A stretch of DNA of 64,000 nucleotides from the NCBI GenBank assembly GCA_039821125.1, contig JBCBOR010000007.1, forward strand, positions 46,156-110,155. The letters run 5' to 3'. Below are positions 1-8,819 of the stretch, one piece after another; positions within the stretch are counted from its first letter, which is position 1, and each line of letters begins with the position of its first letter. The notes beneath the pieces were generated by a model. It was not told where the DNA came from and did not search any database. It was given only the letters and a program-made list of their open reading frames with translations. The DNA comes from Thermohalobaculum sp039821125. GTDB lineage: Bacteria; Pseudomonadota; Alphaproteobacteria; Rhodobacterales; Rhodobacteraceae. Both the position numbers and the translations under genes were made by a program.

Positions 1-1
1 A

Positions 2-1651
2 GCGCCCAAAGGTGGCACGGTCATTTTTGGCGAGACCGGAGGCTTCGACAGCCTCAATCCCTATATCCTGAAAGGCCGTGCACCTTGGCCCATGCGGGTG
101 CATGTGGTCGAGTCGCTGATGGCCCGCAGCTTCGACGAGCCGTTCACTTTGTACGGTCTGCTCGCCGAATCGGTTGAGGTGCCGGAGGACAGATCCTGGG
201 TCGCCTTCACCCTGCGCGAAGCGGCGCGATTCTCTGACGGGACCCCGGTGACGACCGAAGATGTGATCTGGTCGTTCGAGACGTTGGGGACGGTCGGGCA
301 TCCACGCTATCGAAATGCGTGGTCGGGAATCGCCGCGATTCGCGCAACCGGTCCGCGAACCGTGCGAATCGACCTCGCGGAACCGAATCGAGAGCTGCCG
401 CTGATTCTCGGTCTCAGGCCGATCCTGAAGAAAGCACAGTTTGAGACTGTGGACTTCGCAAGTGCGGGAAATGTCGAGGTGATCGGCTCTGGCGCCTACG
501 TGATCGACAGCTACGAGCCGGGGCGCTTCATCACCTTTCGCAAGAACCCGGACTGGTGGGGCAGGGATCTGTCGATCAACCGGGGGCTGAACAACTTCGA
601 GACGATCCGGTACGAGTATTTCCGCAACCAGGACGCGCTGTGGGAATCGGTGCGCACGGGCGCGATCTCGATCTTCGCCGATTACGACGTCGTGCGCTGG
701 GCCGAGCAGTACGACTTCCCTGCGATGACCGATGGCGAGATGCAGCGGGCCGAGATCGCGTACAGCCGTCCGTCCGGCATGGAGGGATTCGTCTTCAACA
801 CCCGGCGCGAGATCTTTGCCGACCGGACAGTGCGCGAGGCTCTTGCGTTGACCTTTGATTGGGAGTGGATCAACGCCCGTGTCTTCCGCGATCAGTACGC
901 CCGGATCACGAGCTATTTCGCAGGCTCTCCCCTTGCAGCGGCGGCGGTGGCCGGCGAGGGCGAGCGGGCAGTGCTGGCGCCCTATGCCGCGAGCCTGCCG
1001 GAGGGCACGCTGGACGCGCTCTGGTCTCCGCCAGTCAGTGATGGCAGCGGTCGCAATCGTCGCAATTTGCGAAGCGCTGGGCGGATGCTGGACACGGCAG
1101 GGTGGACGGTCGTCGACGGCATCAGGGTTAACGCGGCGGGTGAGCCGTTCACGTTCGAGATCCTCGTGAACTCCGACAGGGATCAGACGCTGGCGAGCCT
1201 GTGGCGCGAGACGCTGGAGCGGCTTGGTATCGAGATGACCGTGCGCCAGGTCGATCAGGCGCAGTATCAGGAACGCCGCAGCGACTATGATTACGACATG
1301 ATCGTCAACCGCTGGGCGATGTCGCTCAGCCCGGGAACCGAGCAACGCCTCTACTTCGGGGCTGCTGGGCGCGAGACGCCGGGGACCCGGAACTATATGG
1401 GCGTGGCCGATCCCGCCGTGGATGCGATGATCGCCGCGATGCTGGCCGCGCGTGAGCCGGAAGAATTTACATCGGCCGTCCGGGCGCTCGACCGGGTGCT
1501 GACCGCAGGCATCTATGTGATCCCGTTCGGCGTGGCGCCCGCAGATCGTGTGGTCTGGAAACAGGGTTTCGCCCGGCCCGATGTCGACAACCTTTATGGC
1601 TGGTGGGGCTGGTGGGCCGGTCCTGCTGTCTGGTGGAAGGAGCCGGACTAG
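2..1651 (+). CDS. ABC transporter substrate-binding protein, family 5 (5' end outside window)
   Basis: Periplasmic solute-binding component of an oligopeptide/dipeptide-type ABC importer. The frame is open from base 2, and the first visible residues (KGGTVIFGETGGFDSLNPY) are already the family's opening 'lone strand', so only the signal peptide and first few residues are missing; 549 residues are visible. The family features seen are a DGTPVTTEDVIWSFE block about 80 residues in, a typical later segment (NRWAMSLSPGTEQRLYF) and a long C-terminal domain ending in tryptophan-rich sequence. This resembles the YejA-like peptide-binding subgroup. Permease and ATPase genes are not downstream, so they should lie upstream of the window. 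The ligand cannot be told from sequence. Confidence 0.88.
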   Translation, partial: APKGGTVIFGETGGFDSLNPYILKGRAPWPMRVHVVESLMARSFDEPFTLYGLLAESVEVPEDRSWVAFTLREAARFSDGTPVTTEDVIWSFETLGTVGHPRYRNAWSGIAAIRATGPRTVRIDLAEPNRELPLILGLRPILKKAQFETVDFASAGNVEVIGSGAYVIDSYEPGRFITFRKNPDWWGRDLSINRGLNNFETIRYEYFRNQDALWESVRTGAISIFADYDVVRWAEQYDFPAMTDGEMQRAEIAYSRPSGMEGFVFNTRREIFADRTVREALALTFDWEWINARVFRDQYARITSYFAGSPLAAAAVAGEGERAVLAPYAASLPEGTLDALWSPPVSDGSGRNRRNLRSAGRMLDTAGWTVVDGIRVNAAGEPFTFEILVNSDRDQTLASLWRETLERLGIEMTVRQVDQAQYQERRSDYDYDMIVNRWAMSLSPGTEQRLYFGAAGRETPGTRNYMGVADPAVDAMIAAMLAAREPEEFTSAVRALDRVLTAGIYVIPFGVAPADRVVWKQGFARPDVDNLYGWWGWWAGPAVWWKEPD

Positions 1652-1730
1652 GCGGTATCGCAGCGGTTTGTGCGTGACTCGCAGGCACCCCAGCGGTGCG
1701 CGACAGACCGGTTAACAAAACCTTTCAAAT

Positions 1731-1746
1731 TGTAACTTCTCTTACA
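1731..1746. promoter_or_regulatory. TGTAA-N6-TTACA dyad
   Basis: A perfect 5+5 inverted repeat (TGTAA, six bases, TTACA) lies 65 bases upstream of the small gene at 1812, in an AT-richer stretch. Its position suits an operator or promoter-proximal site. No regulator is assigned; the spacing (N10 between TGT and ACA) does not fit the PpsR pattern TGT-N12-ACA. Confidence 0.3.
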
Positions 1747-1811
1747 TTATTTCCGATCTCCACGTGATCATATCCTGCCACCGACAGGTTATTTATCCTT
1801 AGGAGGTTGAT

Positions 1812-1955
1812 ATGAATGATTTCGATGATGGGTTCTTTCGCGAGACGCTCGACCAGGATGTCGCCGTGATGCGCGCGCTGCAATCGGTGGACAGGGGGCT
1901 CTTCGATACAGACGAGAGCAAGGACGAAGATCTCAAGGTGCTCTACGACCACTGA
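1812..1955 (+). CDS. small acidic protein, 47 aa, unknown
   Basis: ATG is preceded by a full Shine-Dalgarno (AGGAGG, 1801-1806) at ideal spacing. The product (begins MNDFDDGFFRETLDQDV, ends DLKVLYDH) is strongly acidic, with no membrane segment and no recognised domain. A rho-independent terminator follows 37 bases after the stop, so this looks like a monocistronic small-protein gene. Confidence rests on the ribosome-binding site, terminator and sensible amino-acid composition, not on homology. Confidence 0.6.
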   Translation: MNDFDDGFFRETLDQDVAVMRALQSVDRGLFDTDESKDEDLKVLYDH

Positions 1956-1992
1956 ACGCCCAGACCCACACATTTACCACGCAAAATGCTCG

Positions 1993-2020
1993 CGCCCGGC
2001 CCTTTTGGCCGGGCGTTTTC
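1993..2020 (+). terminator. rho-independent terminator
   Basis: Perfect 9-bp GC-rich stem (CGCCCGGCC / GGCCGGGCG), 5-base loop CTTTT, then TTTT. It terminates the small gene ending at 1955. Confidence 0.8.
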
Positions 2021-2141
2021 GTTGCGGGGATTCAGACAATTTTAATTAAATCCGACTGATCTGGAGAGGCGGGTGCAACGCCCCCAGAAGATCCCAGTTC
2101 TGTCGTAAAGCCCACAGAGTGGTCTCGAGCGATTTGCAATA

Positions 2142-2157
2142 TTGACGTGAACGTAAA
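2142..2157. promoter_or_regulatory. MerR-type-looking dyad TTnACGT-GA-ACGTnAA
   Basis: A near-perfect 16-base inverted repeat centred 29 bases upstream of the small gene at 2179. ACGT half-sites separated by two bases with flanking TT/AA resemble operators of some MerR-family regulators (for example LiuR-type). The assignment is by pattern only; no regulator gene is adjacent. Confidence 0.3.
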
Positions 2158-2178
2158 CGGCAAGTTGAGAGCGATGCG

Positions 2179-2331
2179 ATGAGCGATCAGGAGTATGAAG
2201 ACTTCCGCCGGACCCTGTCCCTGGCTCAGGCCGCCCTGCGTGCGGCGGGCGAGCGCGAAGAAGCCAACCGAAAGGCGGAAGCCGCGCGCACGCAAGAGGA
2301 CGACTCGCTCCAGCACTATCGCTTCAAATGA
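2179..2331 (+). CDS. small charged protein, 50 aa, unknown
   Basis: ATG at 2179. The product starts MSDQEYEDFRRTLSLAQAAL and ends DDSLQHYRFK. It is rich in Glu, Arg, Lys and Ala, so probably one long helix, with no membrane segment. The ribosome-binding site (GTTGAGAGCG) is weak. It is followed by a GC-only hairpin and converges on the DUF502 gene. Not recognised as a known family; called because of its composition and the regulatory-looking dyad upstream. Confidence 0.45.
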   Translation: MSDQEYEDFRRTLSLAQAALRAAGEREEANRKAEAARTQEDDSLQHYRFK

Positions 2332-2422
2332 CAGGACTAGCCGGCACAGCGTCCGGCACCAAAGGCTTCGCGCGGCTGGAGGGAGCCCGGGTGGGGTAGC
2401 CAGCCGTCGCGGAGATGGTCTG

Positions 2423-2442
2423 GGGCCGCCGGCGGGCGGCCC
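2423..2442. repeat. 8-bp GC-only hairpin between convergent genes
   Basis: GGGCCGCC / GGCGGCCC with a 4-base loop lies between the ends of the plus-strand small gene (2331) and the minus-strand DUF502 gene (2479). There is no U-run on either strand, so it may be an mRNA 3'-end stabiliser or a weak bidirectional terminator. Confidence 0.45.
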
Positions 2443-2478
2443 TGGGCCTGTCATCGCGTTCTGTAAATCGATGCGCGC

Positions 2479-3228
2479 CTAGCGCCCGCCGCCACCGTTG
2501 CCGTTGGCGGCCCCCGCCAGGGCAGGGCGGCGGACCTGTGCCTTGCGCGCGGCGGCTTCCAGCTCTTCTTTTGTGGGAGGGGTGACCAACCCGGCGGAAA
2601 TGACGAGCTTGGCTGCCTCTTCGACGCTCATGTCCAGGATGATGACATCCTCGTTCGGCACGAACAGCAGAAAGCCGCTGGTCGGGTTTGGCGTGGTCGG
2701 CAGGAAGACGCTGGTCATGCCGCCATTGCCGACCTTCTTGGCGATCTCGCCCTTGGTGTCGGTCGAGACGAAGGCGACGGCCCAGATGCCCTTGCGCGGA
2801 TATTCGACGAGGCAGGCGCTCGAGAAAGAGCTGTTCGACTGGTTCAGGATCGTCTCGACGATCTGTTTCAACGCGTTGTAGATCGACCGGATGATCGGGA
2901 CATTCTCGAGCCAGCTTTCACCGATCTTGATCAACTGCCGCCCAAAGAGGTTCTTCGTGAAATACCCGACAATCGTCGTGAACAGGAGGAAGATCAGCAG
3001 GCCAAAGCCCGGGATGTCCGTGTCGAAATAGGTCCGCGGGTTGTAGACGCTTGGCAGCAGTGGCACGACCGTGGCATCGACCAGCGTGATGATCGTCCAG
3101 GTCAGGTAGATCGTGATCGCCACCGGGGCCACAACGATCAGCCCGGTCAGGAAGTTGTTGCGAAGCTTGGTGATCAGGCTACGGCGGCGCGCCCGTGCTC
3201 GGGTCGTCCTGGATTTGCCGTTCGCCAT
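2479..3228 (-). CDS. DUF502 family membrane protein
   Basis: 249 aa. A basic N-terminus (RARARRRS) is followed by two hydrophobic segments at about 28-52 and 75-97 (GFGLLIFLLFTTIVGYF), then the family's soluble part with the GESWLENVPIIRSIYNALKQ and PTTPNPTSGFLLFVP blocks typical of DUF502. The function of DUF502 is not established. It lies 30 bases downstream of the GhrA-like gene on the same strand and may be the last gene of the mre-rod operon. Confidence 0.88.
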   Translation of the reverse strand: MANGKSRTTRARARRRSLITKLRNNFLTGLIVVAPVAITIYLTWTIITLVDATVVPLLPSVYNPRTYFDTDIPGFGLLIFLLFTTIVGYFTKNLFGRQLIKIGESWLENVPIIRSIYNALKQIVETILNQSNSSFSSACLVEYPRKGIWAVAFVSTDTKGEIAKKVGNGGMTSVFLPTTPNPTSGFLLFVPNEDVIILDMSVEEAAKLVISAGLVTPPTKEELEAAARKAQVRRPALAGAANGNGGGGR

Positions 3229-3258
3229 GTCGTCTCCCTTCGCACCTGCACAACGTAT

Positions 3259-4212
3259 CTAATAGCCGCGAACCGGATCGACAATATGGCAGAGCGTCTG
3301 ACCCGCCAGATCGCGGCGAATTTGTGCCGTGATTGCCTGGCAGGCCGTGCGGGCGCGGGTCACGGCGGCGATATGCGGCGTGACGGTGACCCCGGGATGG
3401 CGCCAGTAGGGATGCGCCTGCGGCAGGGGCTCCTCGCGGAAGACATCGAGGGTCGCATGCCGGACATGGCCGGAGGCAAGCGCTGCCAACAGCGCATCGT
3501 CGTCGATCAGCGGCCCGCGGCCTGCATTGATGATGCAGGCACCCTCGGGCAGGTAAGCAAGTGTCTCGGCGTTCAGCACATTCGTCGTATCCGGGGTCAG
3601 CGGCAGTATGACGACCAGGATCTCGGCACTGTTCAGAAGAGCCATCAGACCCTCCGCCCCGTGATGGCAGGTGACGCCCGGGATGTCCTTGGCCGACCGC
3701 GCCCAGCCGGTCACACGGAAACCCATGGCGACCAGACGCTCGGCTGTTGCACGCCCGAGCGCACCGAGGCCGAGTACCCCGACCGTGCGGTCCCGCGCCA
3801 GCGGCGGTGACCACTTGTCCCAACGCCCGGCAGCGCTGTTCGCCTGAAACCGGTCGATGTCGAGATGATAGCGCATGGCATGGCCGGCGAAGTACTCGAC
3901 CATCCCCTCGGTCAGGCCCGGCTCGACCATCCGGCAGAACGGAACATGCTCGGGCCACGCGATCTTGCCGACCACGGCCTCGACCCCGGCCCAGGTGTTC
4001 AGGATGGCCCTCAGCCGCGCGAAGGGCGCAAAATCATGCACGCCGCTGTCATAGTTGTAGACGAGGTAGTCGATCTCCGCGTCCGGCGTACCCGCTGGGG
4101 CGATCTCGACAGGCATCTCCTCCTCCGCCAGCACGGTGGTCATGGCGGCGGTCCATTCCTCCATTTCCGAAGGATCAAGCGCAATGCGCATCAGACGCGG
4201 GGCATCGGTCAT
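3259..4212 (-). CDS. ghrA: GhrA-like glyoxylate/hydroxypyruvate reductase
   Basis: 317 aa D-2-hydroxyacid dehydrogenase that would reduce glyoxylate or hydroxypyruvate with NAD(P)H in the cytosol. Seen: Rossmann motif GVLGLGALGRATAERL in the middle, the NAGRGPLID block, catalytic Glu in DVFREEPLP and catalytic His in TPHIAAVT. The divergent N-terminal substrate domain and short length fit the GhrA subgroup rather than SerA. The ATG at 4212 is chosen because further upstream the frame overlaps rodA; the rodA stop is 37 bases away, so the two are probably co-transcribed. The exact substrate is not certain. Confidence 0.85.
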   Translation of the reverse strand: MTDAPRLMRIALDPSEMEEWTAAMTTVLAEEEMPVEIAPAGTPDAEIDYLVYNYDSGVHDFAPFARLRAILNTWAGVEAVVGKIAWPEHVPFCRMVEPGLTEGMVEYFAGHAMRYHLDIDRFQANSAAGRWDKWSPPLARDRTVGVLGLGALGRATAERLVAMGFRVTGWARSAKDIPGVTCHHGAEGLMALLNSAEILVVILPLTPDTTNVLNAETLAYLPEGACIINAGRGPLIDDDALLAALASGHVRHATLDVFREEPLPQAHPYWRHPGVTVTPHIAAVTRARTACQAITAQIRRDLAGQTLCHIVDPVRGY

Positions 4213-4249
4213 GGGAAGCTCCTCGGACGGGTGGGGGTGTACCCGGTCG

Positions 4250-5386
4250 TTACTTGCGGTGGACGTGCGCGCTTTGCACCAGCCCGAAGGCGAGCAGTAG
4301 CACCAGCATCGCCGAGCCGCCATAGCTGACCAGCGGCAACGGCACGCCAACGACGGGGATCAGTCCCATGACCATGGCCATGTTCGCGGCCCAGAAGAAG
4401 AAGAACGTGGCCGAGAGCCCGCCCGTCAGCAGGGCGCCATAGCGGTCGCGGTTCATGGCCATGGAGGCGAAGCAGAACAGAAGCACGAGCGCATAGAGCG
4501 CCAGAAGGGTGAGGGAGCCGACAAAGCCGAATTCCTCACTCAGTGTCGTGAAGATGAAATCGGTGTGCTTTTCCGGCAGGAAGTTCAGGCGGCTCTGCGT
4601 GCCTTGCATGAACCCGCGGCCCGAAAGCCCCCCCGATCCCATCGCGATCTTAGACTGTGTGATGTGGTACCCCGCGCCGAGGGGGTCGCTCTCGGGGTTC
4701 AGAAAGGTCTCGATCCGGCGATACTGATAGTCCTTCAGGATCTGCCAGTCGGTCCCGCGCGAGGCGAGCACCGCATAAACGGTCGAGCCCGCAAGCGCTG
4801 CCGCGGTGCCGAAATACCACCACGAGACACCGGCCAGAAACATCACAACGGCGCCGCCCATGCCCAGCAGCAAGGCAGTGCCGAGATCCGGCTGCTTCAG
4901 CACCAGAAGCATCGGCAGGGCTATCATCGCCAATGGCGGCAACAGCCAGAGCGGATGGCTGACCCGCGTGCGGTCGATCACCGTGTAGTAGCGCGCCAGC
5001 GCCATAACGAGCCCGATCTTCATCAACTCGGATGGCTGAAGCTGGAGCGGTCCGATCTGCAGCCAGCGCTGGGCGCCCATACCCTTGGTCCCGACGAACT
5101 CGACGGCAACCAACAAGACGAGCGCGCCAATATAGGCGATGGGCGAGAACCAGCGCCACACCCGGATGTCGATCAGCGCAACGATCACCATGACCACGAT
5201 GCCGACACCAAAGCGTGCCATCTGGCGCCCGGACCAGGGATCCAGCGAGCCCCCCGCGACCGAGTAGAGCATCAGGAACCCGGCGCCCGAAATGGCGCCG
5301 ATCAGCAGGATCAGCGCCCAGTTCAGGCGAAAGATCTTGTGGACCAGTCCCTGCGGCGCCTCGGGCCGACCGGCGATCGTGTTCAT
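4250..5386 (-). CDS. rodA: RodA, SEDS peptidoglycan glycosyltransferase
   Basis: 378 aa polytopic inner-membrane protein that polymerises lipid II during cell elongation, partnered by PBP2. Seen: about ten hydrophobic helices, the SEDS signature WLQIGPLQLQPSELMKIGLV, the KQPDLGTALLL loop, and C-terminal PVVGVPLPLVSYGGSAM. The start codon overlaps the mrdA stop by four bases, indicating translational coupling with its partner transpeptidase. Confidence 0.96.
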   Translation of the reverse strand: MNTIAGRPEAPQGLVHKIFRLNWALILLIGAISGAGFLMLYSVAGGSLDPWSGRQMARFGVGIVVMVIVALIDIRVWRWFSPIAYIGALVLLVAVEFVGTKGMGAQRWLQIGPLQLQPSELMKIGLVMALARYYTVIDRTRVSHPLWLLPPLAMIALPMLLVLKQPDLGTALLLGMGGAVVMFLAGVSWWYFGTAAALAGSTVYAVLASRGTDWQILKDYQYRRIETFLNPESDPLGAGYHITQSKIAMGSGGLSGRGFMQGTQSRLNFLPEKHTDFIFTTLSEEFGFVGSLTLLALYALVLLFCFASMAMNRDRYGALLTGGLSATFFFFWAANMAMVMGLIPVVGVPLPLVSYGGSAMLVLLLAFGLVQSAHVHRK

Positions 5387-7338
5387 GTGGGCACCCGGCT
5401 GCTGTCGGGTGGTTCGATCGCGCCTTGACCGGCGGGCACGGTCGGGCGGCGCAGGTTGTCGCGTGCCCTCTCGAGGATGTCCTTGGCAATCGGGGCCGCG
5501 GCTTTCGATCCGCCGCCGCCATGTTCCACGACGACGGCAACCGCGTAGCGTGGGTTGTCATAGGGCGCATAGCCGACAAACAGCGCGTGATCGCGCCGCT
5601 CCCAGGGTAGGTCCTCGTTGCGGAAGACGCCGCGCGCGCGTTCAGCGGCGGTGATGTTGCGCACCTGACTGGTCCCGGTCTTGCCCGCCATTTTCCAGAC
5701 GTCATCCTTGATGCGCGAACGCCTTGCCGTACCGCGGGCCGAATTGACCACATCGAACATGCCGCGGCGAATGTACTGCATGTTCTGGCGCGAAATGCCG
5801 AGATCACCGGGGGAGGCCACCGGAACCGGTCGCCCCTCACGCGCGCGCACGAGACGCGGCTGCACGGCGTTGCCCGAGGCGATCCGTGCCGTCATCACCG
5901 CCAGTTGCAGCGGTGTCGCCAGAACGAAACCCTGGCCGATGCCCGAGTTCAGCGTGTCGCCGACCAGCCAGTCGATCTCCTTGGTGGCGCGCTTCCACTC
6001 CTTGGTCGGGATGAGGCCCGAGCGCATGGCGGCGACGGGCACATCCAGATCCACACCGAGGCCAAGCCTGCGCGCCATCTCGCCGATCTTCTCTATCCCG
6101 ACGCGGCGCGCGATCTCATAGTAGTAGACATCGCAGGACTGCTCGATCGACTTGCGCAAGTTGACCCAGCCATGGCCACCACGGCTCCAGCAGTGGAAGC
6201 GCCGGTTGCCAAGCTTCATGAAGCCCGGGCAGAACACCGTCTCGCCGGGGCCGACCACTCCGGCCTCGAGCGCTGCCAGGGCGACCACCATCTTGAAGGT
6301 CGAGCCCGGCGGATACATGCCCGAGGCCCATTTGTTGTGCAGCGGCCGGTGATCGTTGTTGCGCAGCTGATTGTACTCGGTGTGCGAGATGCCCAGCACG
6401 AACGGGTTCGGATCGTAGGTCGGGTTCGAGGCCATCGACAGCAGGTCGCCATTGCGCACATCCATCAGAACAACGGCCGCGCTCTCGTCGCCCAGGCGTT
6501 CGTGGCAGTATTTCTGCAACTCAAGATCCAGCGTCAGGTGCAGATCGTCGCCCGCGTTGCCCTCGGTCCGGTCAAGTTCGCGGATCACCCGGCCCACGGC
6601 ATTGACCTCGATCCGCCGGTTGCCCGCCTGACCGCGAAGCTGGCCTTCGATCGCGCGCTCGACCCCGGTCTTGCCGATCTGGAACTCGGGGATCTGAAGA
6701 ACGGGATCGATCTCCTCGCCCGCGTTCTCGATCTTGTCGAGATCGTTCTGCGAGACCCGGCCCACATAGCCCACCACATGCGCGGTTTCCGGCCCGTGCG
6801 GATAGTGTCGGCTCAGACCAACCTCGGGCTGAATACCGGGCAGGGCAGGGGCGTTCGCATTGATCTCGGCGAAATCCTCCCATGGCAGATGTTCGGCGAC
6901 CATGACGGGCACGAAAGCGGATTTCTTCGAGATTTCCTTCAGCACGCGCTCGCGCTGGTGCGGAGGTATCGCCACAAGCTGGCTGATCCGGTCCAGCATC
7001 TCCTGCGGATCGCCCGCCTGCTCGCGCACCATCACCACGCGATAGTTCTTGGTGTTGATCGCCAGCGGCTCGCCATTGCGGTCGAAAAGCTGGCCGCGCG
7101 CCGGCGCGATCAGCTGCATGTTGATCCGGTTCTCCTCGGCCAGCAGCCGATAGCGCTCGGTCTCGACCACCTGCAATTGCCGCATCCGCCAGGCGAGCAT
7201 GCCCGCCACGGCGGCCTGGGCACCGAACAGCACGATGCCCCGGCGCGTGACCTGCAGTCGTTGTTCGGTCGCATCGTCGCCCTGACGTCGCGTGGACGTC
7301 CGCCTGCGGCGCCGTCTGGATTTTGACCAGAACGCCAT
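5383..7338 (-). CDS. mrdA: MrdA, penicillin-binding protein 2
   Basis: 651 aa class B PBP, the elongation transpeptidase. A very basic cytoplasmic tail (SRRRRRRTSTRR) is followed by one membrane anchor at about 33-50, the dimerisation/pedestal domain, then the transpeptidase domain with STFK (Ser346), SCD (Ser401) and KTGT (Lys553). The ATG at 7338 overlaps the mreD stop by one base; longer in-frame starts would run into mreD. Length is normal for PBP2. Confidence 0.95.
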   Translation of the reverse strand: MAFWSKSRRRRRRTSTRRQGDDATEQRLQVTRRGIVLFGAQAAVAGMLAWRMRQLQVVETERYRLLAEENRINMQLIAPARGQLFDRNGEPLAINTKNYRVVMVREQAGDPQEMLDRISQLVAIPPHQRERVLKEISKKSAFVPVMVAEHLPWEDFAEINANAPALPGIQPEVGLSRHYPHGPETAHVVGYVGRVSQNDLDKIENAGEEIDPVLQIPEFQIGKTGVERAIEGQLRGQAGNRRIEVNAVGRVIRELDRTEGNAGDDLHLTLDLELQKYCHERLGDESAAVVLMDVRNGDLLSMASNPTYDPNPFVLGISHTEYNQLRNNDHRPLHNKWASGMYPPGSTFKMVVALAALEAGVVGPGETVFCPGFMKLGNRRFHCWSRGGHGWVNLRKSIEQSCDVYYYEIARRVGIEKIGEMARRLGLGVDLDVPVAAMRSGLIPTKEWKRATKEIDWLVGDTLNSGIGQGFVLATPLQLAVMTARIASGNAVQPRLVRAREGRPVPVASPGDLGISRQNMQYIRRGMFDVVNSARGTARRSRIKDDVWKMAGKTGTSQVRNITAAERARGVFRNEDLPWERRDHALFVGYAPYDNPRYAVAVVVEHGGGGSKAAAPIAKDILERARDNLRRPTVPAGQGAIEPPDSSRVPT

Positions 7339-7862
7339 CACGCGGGCTCCGGTTTGCGGGACGAGATGCGCAGCACCCAGCGAAAGAGCATGGCGACGAC
7401 CGGATAGGCCATCGCGGTGTAGAGGCACTGGTTCAGCAACTGATCGAGGAAAGGCGGCTGCGCCAGCGTGATCATGACCAGCAGCCACTGGAAGGCCGTG
7501 GTCGCGAGCGCGGCGCCGAAGACCACGATCCACTCGCGAAGGAAGCCCGAGCGGGCGAGCGTGCGGCGCCATCGCTTGAGCACCTCAGCGGCGAGAACGA
7601 GGCTGAGCGCGCCTGCGCCCACGGGCACGTCGGAGATGAGATCGCGCATCAGGCCAAGCACGAACACTGCCAGCACCGGTGTCGAGCCCGGCCGACGGAT
7701 CGCCCAATAGGCGACAACGCACAGCACCAGATCGGGCGAGGGATGCGCGCCGGGGCCGATGCCGAGCGGCGCCATCTCGATATAGAGCGCCAGCACACCG
7801 AGGATCAGCATGAACATCATGCGGCTAAATCGCGCGCCGTCGATCTGTTCCCACAGCGTCAT
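7338..7862 (-). CDS. mreD: MreD, rod shape-determining membrane protein
   Basis: 174 aa with about five hydrophobic helices and little soluble sequence. It contains the typical MreD segment PLGIGPGAHPSPDLVLCVVAYW. Position between mreC (2-base gap) and mrdA (1-base overlap) confirms the call. It acts with MreB/MreC to organise the elongasome. Confidence 0.93.
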   Translation of the reverse strand: MTLWEQIDGARFSRMMFMLILGVLALYIEMAPLGIGPGAHPSPDLVLCVVAYWAIRRPGSTPVLAVFVLGLMRDLISDVPVGAGALSLVLAAEVLKRWRRTLARSGFLREWIVVFGAALATTAFQWLLVMITLAQPPFLDQLLNQCLYTAMAYPVVAMLFRWVLRISSRKPEPA

Positions 7863-7864
7863 GG

Positions 7865-8779
7865 TCAGTTGCTTGCCGTATTTGCGCCGGGATCGAGGTC
7901 GCCATCTTCCTCAAGCTCGTCGCGTTGCACGAGGCCGCCGGGATCGTCGATTTGCGTATCGGGGCGGTAGCGGAGCAGGCGCACAAACTCGAGCCTGTCA
8001 TAATCCGCCAGCAGCGCCGCGCGCCAGGTGCCACCCGGGGTCGACACGACCCGGCCGACTGGCAGGTCCGGCGGGAAGACGCTGCCCTCGCCCGAGGTCT
8101 CGACAAGATCGCCGGGCTTGATCCGGTCGGCCCCGTCCAGAAATTCGAGCTTGGGTGCCAGCGTGCCGTCGCCGGACAGGACCGCGCGCCTTGCGCCGGG
8201 TTGCACCACGACGGGAACGCGGGACGAGAAATCGGTCAGCAGAAGCAGCCGCGCCGCCCTGTCACCGACACCGACAACCCGTCCGACCAATCCCTGCCCA
8301 TCGACCGCTGCGGCGCCATCGTCGATCCCGTCGAGCCGTCCGACATTGACCAGAGCCGATTGCAGGAATGGCCCGCCCGAGTCGGCAAACACGTCGCCGG
8401 TGACAAAGGTGGTGCGCGTCGCCAGCCGCACATTGTTCAGCGCGCGGAGTTGTGCGTTCTCCTCCTCGAGCAGGCGCGCCCGCTCGCGCCAGAGACGCAG
8501 GCTCTGGATCTCGCGGCGCAGGGTCCTGTTCTGCTCGTAGACATCGACGAAATTGCGATAGTCGCGCGCCATATTCCATGCGAAATCAAGGGGATCGTTC
8601 ACCCAGTTCATGGACGGTGCGACCGTGTCGATCAGCGACATGCGCACGCGTTCCAGCCGGGGATTGTCGGTCCGCCACAGCACCAGCAGGATCAGGCAGA
8701 CGACGATCACGACCCCGAGCAGGATCCGGTGCACCGTTCGGGCCAACGTCTTGTCATCTTGTGCGGCCTTGATCGACAC
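7865..8779 (-). CDS. mreC: MreC, rod shape-determining protein
   Basis: 304 aa bitopic protein. A short cytoplasmic tail is followed by a membrane segment at about 19-36 (ILLGVVIVVCLILLVL), a periplasmic coiled coil at about 85-115 (RREIQSLRLWRERARLLEEENAQL), then the beta-rich MreC domain with VNVGRLDGIDDGAAAVDGQG. It is a scaffold linking MreB to PBP2/RodA. 40 bases separate it from mreB. Confidence 0.95.
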   Translation of the reverse strand: MSIKAAQDDKTLARTVHRILLGVVIVVCLILLVLWRTDNPRLERVRMSLIDTVAPSMNWVNDPLDFAWNMARDYRNFVDVYEQNRTLRREIQSLRLWRERARLLEEENAQLRALNNVRLATRTTFVTGDVFADSGGPFLQSALVNVGRLDGIDDGAAAVDGQGLVGRVVGVGDRAARLLLLTDFSSRVPVVVQPGARRAVLSGDGTLAPKLEFLDGADRIKPGDLVETSGEGSVFPPDLPVGRVVSTPGGTWRAALLADYDRLEFVRLLRYRPDTQIDDPGGLVQRDELEEDGDLDPGANTASN

Positions 8780-8819
8780 CTACTGTGCCTCCGTTCAGAA
8801 CGCGCATGCGTTCAGGGGC

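Noticed and set aside
1731..1746. PpsR/CrtJ-type site
   Set aside because: The TGT...ACA spacing is 10, not 12 bases, and no photosynthesis genes are present.
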